Origin: a virus
Reading direction: 5' to 3' (one strand)
Length of the DNA: 20,884 nt
Virus record (IMG/VR): IMGVR_UViG_3300010885_006581
Coordinates: 1-20,884 of that record
Both the position numbers and the translations under genes were made by a program. A model generated the notes under the pieces. The model was not told where the DNA came from. It saw only the letters and a program-made list of their open reading frames with translations, and ran no database searches. Position 1 is the stretch's first letter; each line of letters begins with the position of its first letter. This document shows, piece by piece, positions 5,285 through 15,300 of the stretch.

Positions 5285-7164
5285 TATGGTGTGCCTCCCG
5301 ATGCCTTTATAGCGGCTAACGAATCATCAAGTTGTTTGTAAATGCCACCTCCTGATCGTGCTGAAGATAACACTGAATAGATTGCAGACTGATGATCAAA
5401 TGCTTGCAATTTTCCATCTGCACTTGGTGCTGTGCGCGGGTCATAGGCCATCTGCATATCCCAAATTAAATTAGACAAGGCATTTGATTGTTCAGTAGTC
5501 AAATCTGTGTTGCTCAACGATTGAGAAGCCCTATTTCCATACTGAATAATGTCAGCTGGCGAAGTGAGATCAGCACTTGTGGTAACTACTTTTCCAGTGG
5601 CATCGTAATGCATTACATGGCCAGCACTGTTGTAGTTGGGTCTGCCTTGACTTAGGCCCGGAGCTTCAATAAAAGTTGGCAACATTCCAGAACTTGTTAG
5701 TTCAGCTTTATGTCTTACCTCGAGGTCTGTCAATACTTCGTCAACGCCCATGTTCCTCAATGCTGCTTGGCTCAACAACCAATCCCACCCTGCAATGTTT
5801 GCTGGATCATGTGCGTTCCCATCCATTTGTGGAATTAGGTTTTGGGGAAGATTGTCGTACACTCCCGCTTTAATCATTCTGTCCTCCCAATTTTGAACCT
5901 CAGCATTTGATCGGGTATACAAAAATGAAAGAGCGTCATAAACACTGAGCGGCTTTGAGTCAATATTTACAGTAAATTCGTCACCAAAGAATTTCGGCGC
6001 AGCATCTGTGCCAACATTTTGTCTGGCGAAATCAGTTACATCACGCGATTGTGAACCACGAAATGCACGCAACATGCTGTCTCGATTTTGCACAGGACTA
6101 ACGCCAGTATCTGTTTCTAAATTAGCATTTGGATCAAAATCCATAGAATTAGTGCCGCCAGAGGGCGTTGTTGCTGGCGGTGCTGTAGGCGGTGTTGTTG
6201 CTGGCGTTGTGGTTGGCGGCATGGTTGAACTTGTAGCTGTTGTAGTTCCTGTAGGCGACGCAATTGTTGTAGTCGTTGGTGGAACTGTTGAAGTGCTTGT
6301 AGTTGAAGGCGACAAAGTAGTCGTTGTTGGCGCTAATGACGTAGTTGTGATGGGTTCGTTGTTAGTGCTAGTCGTAGGCGTAGTTGAGACTGGTTTATTG
6401 TTTGCCGCTGTGTACTGCCGCACTGCATCTGCTGCTTGTACCGTGGGAGATAGCCCAACAATGCTTGGCTTAGATTTCCAAGCATCCACAGAGTTTTTTA
6501 CATATGCATCAATTTGTTGCGGGGTATAACCGGGGGCATCTGCTGAGCCGCCGTGCAGTAGTTTGGCAATGCTCGTTGCCATTGTTTTAGCCACTTTGTC
6601 TTGCTCTTTAATCAGATAATTGCTCCATGATTTATCTGATATTTCTGTTAGCGCAGGTCGCAAATCCATTTGCGTAGCTACGCCGGCCGTCCACATTGAT
6701 GCGGGAATCCGATCCACAATCTCAAAAGCAGCTTTGCCTATATTGTTTTGGTGCCACGGTGTAGGTGTTGAATCGCCAGTCAACAACAAGGGCATTGAAA
6801 TTAAGCCAAGAACAGGTGCAGCATTTACCACACCCATTGTTACTCGAGCCGCCATTCCAGCATTGGCAGAACCAAAACCTGCACCTCCGGCTCCAAGTTC
6901 TCCTGCCGCTGCTGCTGCTGTTGCGGTTGATGCTGCCGCAACTCCGGTAGCTGCGATACCTGCCATCCCAGCTGCAAACGCAGTGCCATACCAATCATTG
7001 AGTTGCTCACGAGTGGATACGGCTGTTTTGTCATCCATCAATTTGTAAACAAGCGCTGCCATTTCTTCGCGCTTGAGCATTGGTTCACCATTGATTGGCT
7101 GAAGGGCCCTATCAAATTGCAATGGGTTACCGGGCTTTGGAAGTGGCCAATCATTGCGTGACAT
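5284..7164 (-). CDS. Putative ejection-type protein with hydrophobic N-terminus and Thr/Pro linker
   Basis: A 626-residue protein in three parts. Residues about 59-128 are Gly/Ala-rich and hydrophobic (FAAGMAGIAATGVAAAS, later VLGLISMPLLL), able to form glycine-zipper-like membrane helices. Residues about 258-340 are an almost pure Thr/Pro/Ser linker. The C-terminal part, about 341-626, is polar and globular with no recognised motif; a lytic enzyme was looked for and not seen. A plausible role is a virion protein ejected with the DNA that inserts in the host envelope, or a structural protein with a flexible tether. The start abuts the stop of the giant gene (TAA then ATG) with only a weak Shine-Dalgarno, so translation is probably coupled. 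Thr/Pro linkers of this style are common in exported proteins of Actinobacteria. Confidence 0.75.
   Translation of the reverse strand: MSRNDWPLPKPGNPLQFDRALQPINGEPMLKREEMAALVYKLMDDKTAVSTREQLNDWYGTAFAAGMAGIAATGVAAASTATAAAAAGELGAGGAGFGSANAGMAARVTMGVVNAAPVLGLISMPLLLTGDSTPTPWHQNNIGKAAFEIVDRIPASMWTAGVATQMDLRPALTEISDKSWSNYLIKEQDKVAKTMATSIAKLLHGGSADAPGYTPQQIDAYVKNSVDAWKSKPSIVGLSPTVQAADAVRQYTAANNKPVSTTPTTSTNNEPITTTSLAPTTTTLSPSTTSTSTVPPTTTTIASPTGTTTATSSTMPPTTTPATTPPTAPPATTPSGGTNSMDFDPNANLETDTGVSPVQNRDSMLRAFRGSQSRDVTDFARQNVGTDAAPKFFGDEFTVNIDSKPLSVYDALSFLYTRSNAEVQNWEDRMIKAGVYDNLPQNLIPQMDGNAHDPANIAGWDWLLSQAALRNMGVDEVLTDLEVRHKAELTSSGMLPTFIEAPGLSQGRPNYNSAGHVMHYDATGKVVTTSADLTSPADIIQYGNRASQSLSNTDLTTEQSNALSNLIWDMQMAYDPRTAPSADGKLQAFDHQSAIYSVLSSARSGGGIYKQLDDSLAAIKASGGTP
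6145..6393 (-). repeat. Low-complexity Thr/Pro/Ser-coding tract
   Basis: This in-frame tract encodes residues about 258-340 of the 626-residue protein, dominated by short runs such as TTTTLSP, VPPTTTT and MPPTTT. At DNA level it is a degenerate ACA/ACN-CCN repeat that reads GTT/TGG-rich on the plus strand. It forms an extended flexible linker between the hydrophobic N-terminal half and the C-terminal domain, and is prone to length change by slippage. An open frame of 173 codons on the opposite strand is a by-product of this composition. Confidence 0.85.
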
Positions 7165-10100
7165 TTACAATCCCGATTCTGGAATAATGATGGTCAAAAT
7201 AAAACTCTGCATTGCAGGACGCTGAGCTTGCATGTTGTCTAGGTAAAGCTTCCAATTGGCCTTCAACTTGTTGCGCTTAACTGACCCTTCAGTTGTTCGG
7301 TCATTGGAAAGATCATTTAATTTGCTCTCGTATGCTTCAAAACCATTCATAACACGGATCAGATCTGGCATTTGAGGTGGTTGAGGGGCTTGCGGATCCT
7401 TGATGATTAGTCTCATTTCCGTGAGGACATCTGCTCGCCTCTGCTTAGCGTCTGAATTTTGTAGTTGCGCTGTAAAAGTTGGGTGAGCAGCTTTAAATAC
7501 AGCCGACTTGGTGTCCCAATTCTCTTGCAAGATTGCTTGACCTGCTTTGTTGTTGGCAAGTTTGAGCTCTTGCATTTTTGCATCGAACTGATCTTTGGCT
7601 TTAAAGTACATAATGCTTCCCTGCTTAAACAGCATTGCATTTAAAAACTCTTCAGGAGTTCGTTTGTCTCGAAGATCAGAAATGGTTTGCTGATCGTAGG
7701 CATACTGTGAATGTTCTCCTGCACCTGTTGGGTCTTGCGGCAACAGCCAAGGCCCAGCATTTGGAAAGCTCAAAATGTAGTCACTGTTCTGATCAAAGAA
7801 TGCGCCGGCCTCTTTGGTAGCTGGCAATGGGGCACCACTCTTGGAAGTTGATTGACCAACTGTGTATACAATCGGGTTCAAAAGATCACCAAGTTTTGCA
7901 TTGGGAGTAGCTTTAAGGAATGCAATTGTGCCCTCTTCGATGCCAAGGTTCTGCACAAGTGTTGCATAGGACTTAGCTAATACAGAGCGTGGGTCTTTGA
8001 TTGGCGTAAATGGATCAAGATCATTCTGAGCAGATGACATAAGTCCTGGAGGGCCCGGCGTAATCCAGCCAGCTAACGCTTGTGCTATAAACACAATGCG
8101 TGACCAGTTGCGCACGCGATCTAGATATTGTTCTTTTTGATGAGCGGTTGCATTATCTGGCAGTCCATGTCCAGTTGCTTGAAGTTGTGCAAGAGCTGAG
8201 TTTTGGGCTGCCATATACTTGGCATTGCCATCAGGGTTTGAGAACAACGCCTTAAAAGTACTCAGGAACTGCGTTGGGATTATCTGCTCCAACATGCTGT
8301 CCGTTGTGGTGTAGTCGCCCTGTAGCGCTTGTTTGATTGGCGTGAGTTCTGGGGCTAGCGAAGTAAGAAAGCTAAGCGGCAGAGAAACAATTGGGCCAAT
8401 AGCTGGTTTGCCAATTGACGAATGGAAACCGGGCAACAGTTTGTCTGTTGGTGTTTGAAATTCTGCACCGACTACAGACGCTGCTGTTGTGCCAAGATTT
8501 TCCCAACCAAGCGCATTGCCAATTTTTTCCAAAGCATCAATAAGCAAACCCGAACCGGGATAATGAAAGAAGTCTTTACCGTTTTCATCAGTACGAATGA
8601 CACCAGCCGACTTCAATCCCATATAGCCAAGACGCGCTTTCTCAATTGACTGCGGGCTTTCAAGCACTGTTGTAGCCCAGCGTCGAAGGAAGTTCTCTTC
8701 TGCATACTGGAATGGCAAGAAGCCTTTACCGTACTCAGCAAATTGTGTACGCATTTCATGGCTATCCACAAGCGGCATGATGTCATTGATGGCAGCTTCA
8801 GCAGCGTATTCACCAGCAGCATTGTCAATGTGTTGCCAGTTGCGTTCGGCAGCAGCCAAGGCTTCCCAATCTTCATAGGCAAAGTTATGGAATGGCCCGC
8901 CTACACGCAGGATCTGAGTTACTTCATCGTAGTCATCCATCTTCTTTGCTGATCTCATTGCAGCGCCAGCATTGTCCAACACATTTTGATCAGGCAAACT
9001 TGATCGTACAAATGCAAGGTAATCGCCTACATCTGTTGGCGAAACCAGTTTGGCCAGTGCCTGTGGATCTCGAGCCTTGATTGCATTAGCAGAAACCATT
9101 GTCTGAAGGTTTTGCTGACGAACCGCATCTGACCAGTTGCCTGGATTTCCTTGGATAGCAACACGTTGGCGAACAGCATCAAGCATGTTGTTCAAGTCGT
9201 CGCCCTTGTAACTACGCAACCATGACAACGCTTGGTTATCTGTCCAACCTAAAGCGTGCGAGTTGGGATCAACATCGTTAGCCAAGTTGCGAGCGTGTTG
9301 GGACACCGCAGCAATTTCATCTTGCATGCCTTCTGTTTGTCGAGCCATTACATTCAACACCGAGTCACGAATTTCAGGATCAACAAGCCAATCTAGGAAC
9401 TTGATGTTTTGCTGATACCGCTGTTGAAAGAAATGGAATGCAAGAGGCTTGCGCGCTAGAGCATCAATGCCGGGCCCAAGCACTTTGTCAAACCCGTAAT
9501 TGACAAATCGTTCCCAAATGTTTTTCTTATCAACAGGAACAAGAGTTTCAGCAAATGTCCAGTTGGGAACACCATCTCCAACATTTTGCACATGCGCTGC
9601 TTTTGACCGATAGGCACGCACTACATCAGTTGTAGGCACCATCTGCCCTGCTTCAAATGCAAACTGGTCTTTAGGTATAAGCCTGCTCATACCAGTACGA
9701 AGATCATGACCATCTTCAATCATTGGCCCCAACAGCGGCCACATGGCTTCGCTCTTTGCGCCAACCTTTACGTCATGAGGCTTGAAGTAAGCAACGTCAG
9801 CTAGTCGAATTGGCTTTTTGTCTGCTGTAAAGAACTTGGCAGCCTTGTCATTAAAGACATCTGTTTCTTTAACTGCAACCAATTGACCCATGTCGTCTTT
9901 TACATAGACAAGCGGTACTGAACCATTGCCAAATCGCGCTACAAATGATTCTGTAGTTCCTCGAGTATGAACTTGCTGTGCTCTACCAAACATCAGTTCA
10001 GCCCACGACTGAGCTTTATCGGTGAGCTCAGAACTAATTGGTTGCAACTGCACTACACCTTTGTCAGCCCTAAATATTTCAGTTGGGCCGGCATTGCTTT

Positions 10101-13100
10101 TTGATCCAGAGTAATAAGGCTGAATTGCACCATCGCTACTTGTGTATTTACCACGCAGCACATCTCGTTCAACTGATGCGACGTTTACTGGCTCGATGGG
10201 AATATTCATCAATCGTGAATACGTAGCCGTAAGCTCTTCGGCCAATTGAAAATCAGCAAGTAGTGCTTGTGATCCGTTAATAGCACCAGGATTTGCGTCA
10301 TGCACAAGCAGTGCTCGTACTGCCCCCTCGTTGCGTTGCAAAATTCTTGGATCGTCTGATTGGCTAAGGAGCATTTCAAATGTCAATGGCTCACCATGAA
10401 CTGGCCCTTGGGCCATTCTAGGAACTGCAAACAGTTTGATTTGACCTGAAGTAAAACTCCCAGCAGCATCTGATGCACCACCATTAGGATCCATCATCCG
10501 CTGACTAAACATTGCCTTGTCTTGATTGTGTGCGTTCAGTGCTCGAGCACGCAGATCAGGAATAATTTGATCTCCCAAAGCGTGATAGTCCTTAACGAAC
10601 AATGCCTCTGGATCAGGTGCTGGCCGCAACGTTGTGTGTTGCCACCGGATCAATTGAGCTTCCCATTCTTTTGCAGCAAGATCTCTTTTGCTTGTTTGCT
10701 CGCTTACTAAATCATCAAGAGAAGCGTCGTACGCCGCTCGAGCATCAGCTTCTTTTTGCATATCTGCCCATGCTGCATCTTCAGCACGCTTTAAATTTGC
10801 TATTGCGTCAACTTCTGCTTCATTAATTGTCCCTGATGCTTTGTATTGGGCATTTAGCTCTTTGTGATCTCGAATATCCTGAAGTTGTTGTTCAAGACCC
10901 ATTACTTTATTTTGTGCGTGTTCGTGATCACGTAGCAGTTCTGAACCAAAATGTTCCTCAAGAGGTGCCACATAGTCAGCGGTACGCGCCCGAGAATTTA
11001 GATCCTCTAGCGCTGATTGATGTAGTTTTATTTCTGCTTCAATAGCTTTCTTTTCAAAAAAGGTCTGGCGCAGAATGTCCTGATCATCTTGCGGCCAAGT
11101 GGCCACCCAATCCCCAGCAGATTGTCCGGGCTTAGGTGGATTTCGAAAATTATGTTGTCCAAAAAGCCACTCCATCACCGCTTCATGGTCATCAAGTTCT
11201 TTTTGAGCATGATCCAATAAACCATTAGTGCGAGCAAAATCTCCACCAATTGTTGCATGACTAATTTGATCTTCAATTGCTAATTCTTCTGGAGTCATTG
11301 CTCTAACTGCATCGGCTTTTGCTCTAGCCGCAGTTTCTTCCATGAGTGCTACATCAAGTTGTTCTTGCGTTGCACGGATTTTTGCTTCAAAATCTTGAGG
11401 CGTACCTTGGATTACTTCAAGTTCATCTCGTGCTTTGACAACGCGACGATCAAACTCAACTCGCCACGTATCAAGGTCACTTTCTCCTCCCGTATCCGGT
11501 CGCGAGTCATTTAAGTCACGCTGAACTTGTTGTCGTTCTAGATCCCTAAGTTTCGCTTCAGTTTCTCGTAGCGCTTGAGATTGGTTAACAAGGTCTAATT
11601 GTCGTTGATTCAATTCTGATGCGTTGACCCATTTGTCGTCTGTTAACAATTCTGGATGAGCCGCTACTAATCTGCCATTTAATTCGGCAGGCGAAATCTC
11701 TTGGCCATGCGTAGAAACACCAGCGGCAATGACATGATGTCGTGTATCAAGATGTTCAATGCTGTTAATGCGATCTGAATACTGTGCTGCGTCATCCCAC
11801 TTCAATGCAATGAAATTGAGTTCAGCATCCTTTGGAAATTGCTTTGCCATAAAATCGAGAACTTTGCCAACTTCTTCTGTTGACGGGCCAGCCGCACTTT
11901 CACGAATCGTGCTTAGTACCTCACCAAGGCGCTCATTATGTTTCCTGACACCAGCAACGGCAGCTTTCCATGAGCCTGCGTTGCTTGTGTGGGCCACTTC
12001 ATCAACAAGCAGTTTGATGATTGGATCACTATTTGCAACACGTTGATAATGAATGATGTGGTCAACAATCTCAGCATCATCCATTTGGCTTGCGCCCTTA
12101 GTGCGCCATAGCGAGTTGTGAAACACTTCGCCGGCAATTGGATCTTCAAATGGTTGGTACGCGCGGTTGTGTACTGCATTTGCGAAATAAGGATCATCAA
12201 GGCTTAGCCGTCGCTGCTGATGACGCAAAGCAACAAATTGTTCTTCTCGCAATACGCCATCATCACCCTTAACCATGTAGCGCTTGGTGTTGTTTGCGTT
12301 ATAGCCCCTATCAAAGACCCCAGCATTGCTTGCTGAAATCTCACGCATAATTACTGTTTGCCATTTTTTTTGATAAGCGCGTGCAGCATTCACAAGGCCA
12401 TCATCTACGCCACCCATAACCATGCGTCGCCATGAATGCTGGCCACCAAGCATCAGTTGCTCTGCATTGCCTCGACCATTGTTAAGTAGCTTCTCGAGTC
12501 CAGTTGCATCTTTAGATAACATGTACTTAGGAATTCGTTGGCTGTATTCGCCAAGACGCACTGTGCCACCAGTTGCAGCGCCGCTTACACCACCACGCAA
12601 ACTTTCGGTAAGGAATTCTCCATACCGTTCCATGACGTTACGCATTGGTGCAGTCCACTCGGCATGTGCCATTGCATGCCACAAACCTCTGAGATGCGCT
12701 GGAGCCGGGCCCTGCGCAAGCAGAACCTTTTGCCCATCGGTCAAAAGATCAGGTCTAATCTTTAGCCTGCCTGCGTTAAAAAGCATGTTTTGCTCACGCA
12801 ATTCAAGGGCAATTTTGTATTCATCAAAGTGGGCAATGTTCCTTGCACCAAATTCTTGAACAATTGAACCAAACCCACCATGCACAAGCAGGCCAAGAAA
12901 TTCATCGCCTGCTGCTCGCAAAATAAATGCTGGCCTCAACAGCACTGCTGGTTTCCAAATCTTGCTCATACCTGCTTCAAGCATTGGATTGTCAACTAAA
13001 CCAAATGCTTTTGCCCAAGTACCTTGCGCTGCAACTTTTTGCAATTCTTTTAGGTCAGGCATAACCATTTCTGAAGCACTGTCACTTGCCCAAATATGTG

Positions 13101-15300
13101 AGGCTTGGTGCATGCGACCGTCAATCAGCATGATCTCTTCGCCACCCTGACCATAAACATGGAAGAAACGCTCGAGAACTTTCTTAGCAATCTCTTGACC
13201 TTCTTCAGTTGCCTTAAGACCAGTCAATGTCAGAGCATTATCCATATAGCCCGACAGCAACCGCATACGAGCGGCAGGGTTCTCTGCTGCAATAATTGCA
13301 TCTGCCCATGCACGTCGCGTATACGACGGCATGCCAAGAACTGCACCTAATTCAGTAACGCCTTTAATGTCTTTGTAAGCGTTCTTTCCTACAATGCTAA
13401 TTACATGACGACCTGGGGTCATGGTAGTGATTGCATTGAGGACATCAGGAATACTTCGAACACCGGGAATTCGTTGTGTCGTTTCACCTAACTTGCGGCC
13501 GGCATACATAGACCACGGATGAGCTTGGTCATACATCCAAGCGTTAGCAATCATTCCATCGTCAGACAACACGCCATGCACATCGGCAGGAACAAACGTT
13601 TCAAGAATGTCTTTGTTAATCATTTGCCCATCTGCGTGATATGGCGAACGAACTTGTTGTGCATTTGGAAGTGTTGAGTACGTGTTTGCCATTTCATCAA
13701 TGGCTTTGCCAATATGACCTTCTTTTACAATGTCCGACCAACCATTTGTAAACGAGCGGACTCGGCCAAACAAGTCAGTCATCATTTCGCTGCGCTTGCT
13801 TTGACCTGAAAGAATAATGCCGGGACGCGAGGAACTACGCACAGTGCCCATGCCCTGCATCAAAGGCGACAAGTTTGATTTGCTAGTAAACATTTCAACA
13901 AAATCAGCATGACTAAATGTTCCATCAGCAATTCGTCCGCTTGCCCATTCAGCATTTCGATATTCCTGAAATTGCAATACCATGCCACGCATAGTTGGAA
14001 ACTCTTGTCCAAGTTTCATAAAGTCGCCTGCCGCAATATACGCTGCGGCTTTTTCATGAAGTCGTTTTACCGCAGGATTATTGAACGAAATATCCGCAAA
14101 ACGAGCTATTGCTTCAGCCCCATCTGGAACAAGAATGCCTCGTCTGGCAAATCTTAGGGCTTCGCTTGCTTTGCCAAGTAAAAGTGTTGGGTCAAGACTC
14201 ATCACCCAAGCAGCATCTACTGCCCCTGAAACAATGTTGTATTCGGTACTGCCCATTGGCAGACCAATAGTTTCAGCCACATCTCGACCAGCAGATATTT
14301 TGCCATTACGCAGCGCGCTCACTGCTTCTTGGAATGTTGAATCTTGCGCAAGGTTAAGAAGGTTGCTGTAAACCGTTTTATATTCAGGAGTTCCTTCAAC
14401 TGCAATATCAGTTGCAACTGATTTAATAACGTCTAACTGCTTAGTGCCAAACTCTTCGGCATCAGCTGCAGCAAGATCCCGAGCAAAAAGAGCCACGTCA
14501 TAGTCTTGTTCTGCAAGTGCTTTAGCAATTGTGAGTACTCGTGGATCTCCAAGCAGATCATTAGCTTTTGCCACAGCGGAGTTAGCAAATGTTTTGTCAC
14601 CATCCCATGAATTAGCAAATGCGTGATACCAATCATTTGGATGACCAGTTACAACAGCAGCAGTTTCACCGGCGAGTGTTCCTCCCGCAAGGGCTCCAGC
14701 AGCTACTGCACCAAATACAGCAAGCGAACCACCACCTGTAATTGGTGCAAGTAACGCTGCAGCAGTTCCTCCTACAGCCATACCAGTCATGGCTGCTGCT
14801 TGTTCCCAGCTATTCATTGTTCGAAGAGTGCGATACAGATGAGCGGGCTGATCTGATGCCCAAGTCAATGCATGCAAAGTTGGTCGGATAGCAGGGCCGG
14901 CTACATAATCCACTGCATTTGCAATGGGCTGCAGTATTTTCCCAGCCACAGTTCCTACGCCTGATAAGGCTTTTTCAAAATTAGATTTTGCAGCACCGGG
15001 AGGTGAATACCCCGAAGCTGATAGTGCAAGGCGTTCTGGGGTTCCAAGTGTTGCAACAATTCCTCGTTGAGCAGCAGGATCTAATTTAGACAAGTTGTCA
15101 GCCAAATTTTGAGCGGTAACTTGCCCATATAGAGCGCCAGCATGAGAAATTAATTGCACTGTTGGCGTACTCGATGTAGCTAAAGCAAGTACGCCAGCCG
15201 GATCACTTGCCATGTAGGGATTTTGATGGACAATTGCACGGACGCGATTGCCTACATCAATGGAATTGCCAAGATCATCAACGGGATCAATGTTGCTCAT
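7165..15300 (-). CDS. Giant 2711-residue putative virion/ejection protein
   Basis: The largest gene in the window, one uninterrupted frame. Visible parts: a soluble N-terminus; residues about 162-217 Gly/Ala-rich and hydrophobic (MTGMAVGGTAAALLAP, AVFGAVAAGALAGG), possibly membrane-active; around residue 782 a striking WKPAVLLRPAFILRAAGDEF stretch; about 1225-1555 highly charged coiled coil (LRETEAKLRDLERQQ, IRATQEQLDVALMEETAA); a mixed region to about 2280; and a C-terminus with Pro/Gly hydrophobic segments (AIGPIVSLPLSFL, AGWITPGPPG) before a charged helical end. Lytic transglycosylase, peptidase, ADP-ribosyltransferase and single-subunit RNA polymerase motifs were sought and not found. The start overlaps the upstream stop (ATGA) with no good Shine-Dalgarno, so it is coupled to the portal transcript. 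Its size and place suggest a virion protein injected with the genome, comparable in style to giant polyvalent or internal phage proteins; a tape measure is the main alternative. Confidence 0.8.
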   Translation of the reverse strand: MSNIDPVDDLGNSIDVGNRVRAIVHQNPYMASDPAGVLALATSSTPTVQLISHAGALYGQVTAQNLADNLSKLDPAAQRGIVATLGTPERLALSASGYSPPGAAKSNFEKALSGVGTVAGKILQPIANAVDYVAGPAIRPTLHALTWASDQPAHLYRTLRTMNSWEQAAAMTGMAVGGTAAALLAPITGGGSLAVFGAVAAGALAGGTLAGETAAVVTGHPNDWYHAFANSWDGDKTFANSAVAKANDLLGDPRVLTIAKALAEQDYDVALFARDLAAADAEEFGTKQLDVIKSVATDIAVEGTPEYKTVYSNLLNLAQDSTFQEAVSALRNGKISAGRDVAETIGLPMGSTEYNIVSGAVDAAWVMSLDPTLLLGKASEALRFARRGILVPDGAEAIARFADISFNNPAVKRLHEKAAAYIAAGDFMKLGQEFPTMRGMVLQFQEYRNAEWASGRIADGTFSHADFVEMFTSKSNLSPLMQGMGTVRSSSRPGIILSGQSKRSEMMTDLFGRVRSFTNGWSDIVKEGHIGKAIDEMANTYSTLPNAQQVRSPYHADGQMINKDILETFVPADVHGVLSDDGMIANAWMYDQAHPWSMYAGRKLGETTQRIPGVRSIPDVLNAITTMTPGRHVISIVGKNAYKDIKGVTELGAVLGMPSYTRRAWADAIIAAENPAARMRLLSGYMDNALTLTGLKATEEGQEIAKKVLERFFHVYGQGGEEIMLIDGRMHQASHIWASDSASEMVMPDLKELQKVAAQGTWAKAFGLVDNPMLEAGMSKIWKPAVLLRPAFILRAAGDEFLGLLVHGGFGSIVQEFGARNIAHFDEYKIALELREQNMLFNAGRLKIRPDLLTDGQKVLLAQGPAPAHLRGLWHAMAHAEWTAPMRNVMERYGEFLTESLRGGVSGAATGGTVRLGEYSQRIPKYMLSKDATGLEKLLNNGRGNAEQLMLGGQHSWRRMVMGGVDDGLVNAARAYQKKWQTVIMREISASNAGVFDRGYNANNTKRYMVKGDDGVLREEQFVALRHQQRRLSLDDPYFANAVHNRAYQPFEDPIAGEVFHNSLWRTKGASQMDDAEIVDHIIHYQRVANSDPIIKLLVDEVAHTSNAGSWKAAVAGVRKHNERLGEVLSTIRESAAGPSTEEVGKVLDFMAKQFPKDAELNFIALKWDDAAQYSDRINSIEHLDTRHHVIAAGVSTHGQEISPAELNGRLVAAHPELLTDDKWVNASELNQRQLDLVNQSQALRETEAKLRDLERQQVQRDLNDSRPDTGGESDLDTWRVEFDRRVVKARDELEVIQGTPQDFEAKIRATQEQLDVALMEETAARAKADAVRAMTPEELAIEDQISHATIGGDFARTNGLLDHAQKELDDHEAVMEWLFGQHNFRNPPKPGQSAGDWVATWPQDDQDILRQTFFEKKAIEAEIKLHQSALEDLNSRARTADYVAPLEEHFGSELLRDHEHAQNKVMGLEQQLQDIRDHKELNAQYKASGTINEAEVDAIANLKRAEDAAWADMQKEADARAAYDASLDDLVSEQTSKRDLAAKEWEAQLIRWQHTTLRPAPDPEALFVKDYHALGDQIIPDLRARALNAHNQDKAMFSQRMMDPNGGASDAAGSFTSGQIKLFAVPRMAQGPVHGEPLTFEMLLSQSDDPRILQRNEGAVRALLVHDANPGAINGSQALLADFQLAEELTATYSRLMNIPIEPVNVASVERDVLRGKYTSSDGAIQPYYSGSKSNAGPTEIFRADKGVVQLQPISSELTDKAQSWAELMFGRAQQVHTRGTTESFVARFGNGSVPLVYVKDDMGQLVAVKETDVFNDKAAKFFTADKKPIRLADVAYFKPHDVKVGAKSEAMWPLLGPMIEDGHDLRTGMSRLIPKDQFAFEAGQMVPTTDVVRAYRSKAAHVQNVGDGVPNWTFAETLVPVDKKNIWERFVNYGFDKVLGPGIDALARKPLAFHFFQQRYQQNIKFLDWLVDPEIRDSVLNVMARQTEGMQDEIAAVSQHARNLANDVDPNSHALGWTDNQALSWLRSYKGDDLNNMLDAVRQRVAIQGNPGNWSDAVRQQNLQTMVSANAIKARDPQALAKLVSPTDVGDYLAFVRSSLPDQNVLDNAGAAMRSAKKMDDYDEVTQILRVGGPFHNFAYEDWEALAAAERNWQHIDNAAGEYAAEAAINDIMPLVDSHEMRTQFAEYGKGFLPFQYAEENFLRRWATTVLESPQSIEKARLGYMGLKSAGVIRTDENGKDFFHYPGSGLLIDALEKIGNALGWENLGTTAASVVGAEFQTPTDKLLPGFHSSIGKPAIGPIVSLPLSFLTSLAPELTPIKQALQGDYTTTDSMLEQIIPTQFLSTFKALFSNPDGNAKYMAAQNSALAQLQATGHGLPDNATAHQKEQYLDRVRNWSRIVFIAQALAGWITPGPPGLMSSAQNDLDPFTPIKDPRSVLAKSYATLVQNLGIEEGTIAFLKATPNAKLGDLLNPIVYTVGQSTSKSGAPLPATKEAGAFFDQNSDYILSFPNAGPWLLPQDPTGAGEHSQYAYDQQTISDLRDKRTPEEFLNAMLFKQGSIMYFKAKDQFDAKMQELKLANNKAGQAILQENWDTKSAVFKAAHPTFTAQLQNSDAKQRRADVLTEMRLIIKDPQAPQPPQMPDLIRVMNGFEAYESKLNDLSNDRTTEGSVKRNKLKANWKLYLDNMQAQRPAMQSFILTIIIPESGL

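Noticed and set aside
6008-6529. Plus-strand frame of 173 codons rich in Val and Gly
   Set aside because: It is antisense to the Thr/Pro linker and reflects its base composition.
7165-15300. N4-type virion RNA polymerase
   Set aside because: The size would suit, but the TxxGR, motif A, motif B (RxxxK...YG) and motif C patterns of single-subunit polymerases were not found.
7165-15300. Lytic transglycosylase or peptidase domain in the giant protein
   Set aside because: No SLT Glu-Ser signature, HxH or HExxH pattern, or NlpC-type Cys/His arrangement could be picked out by eye.
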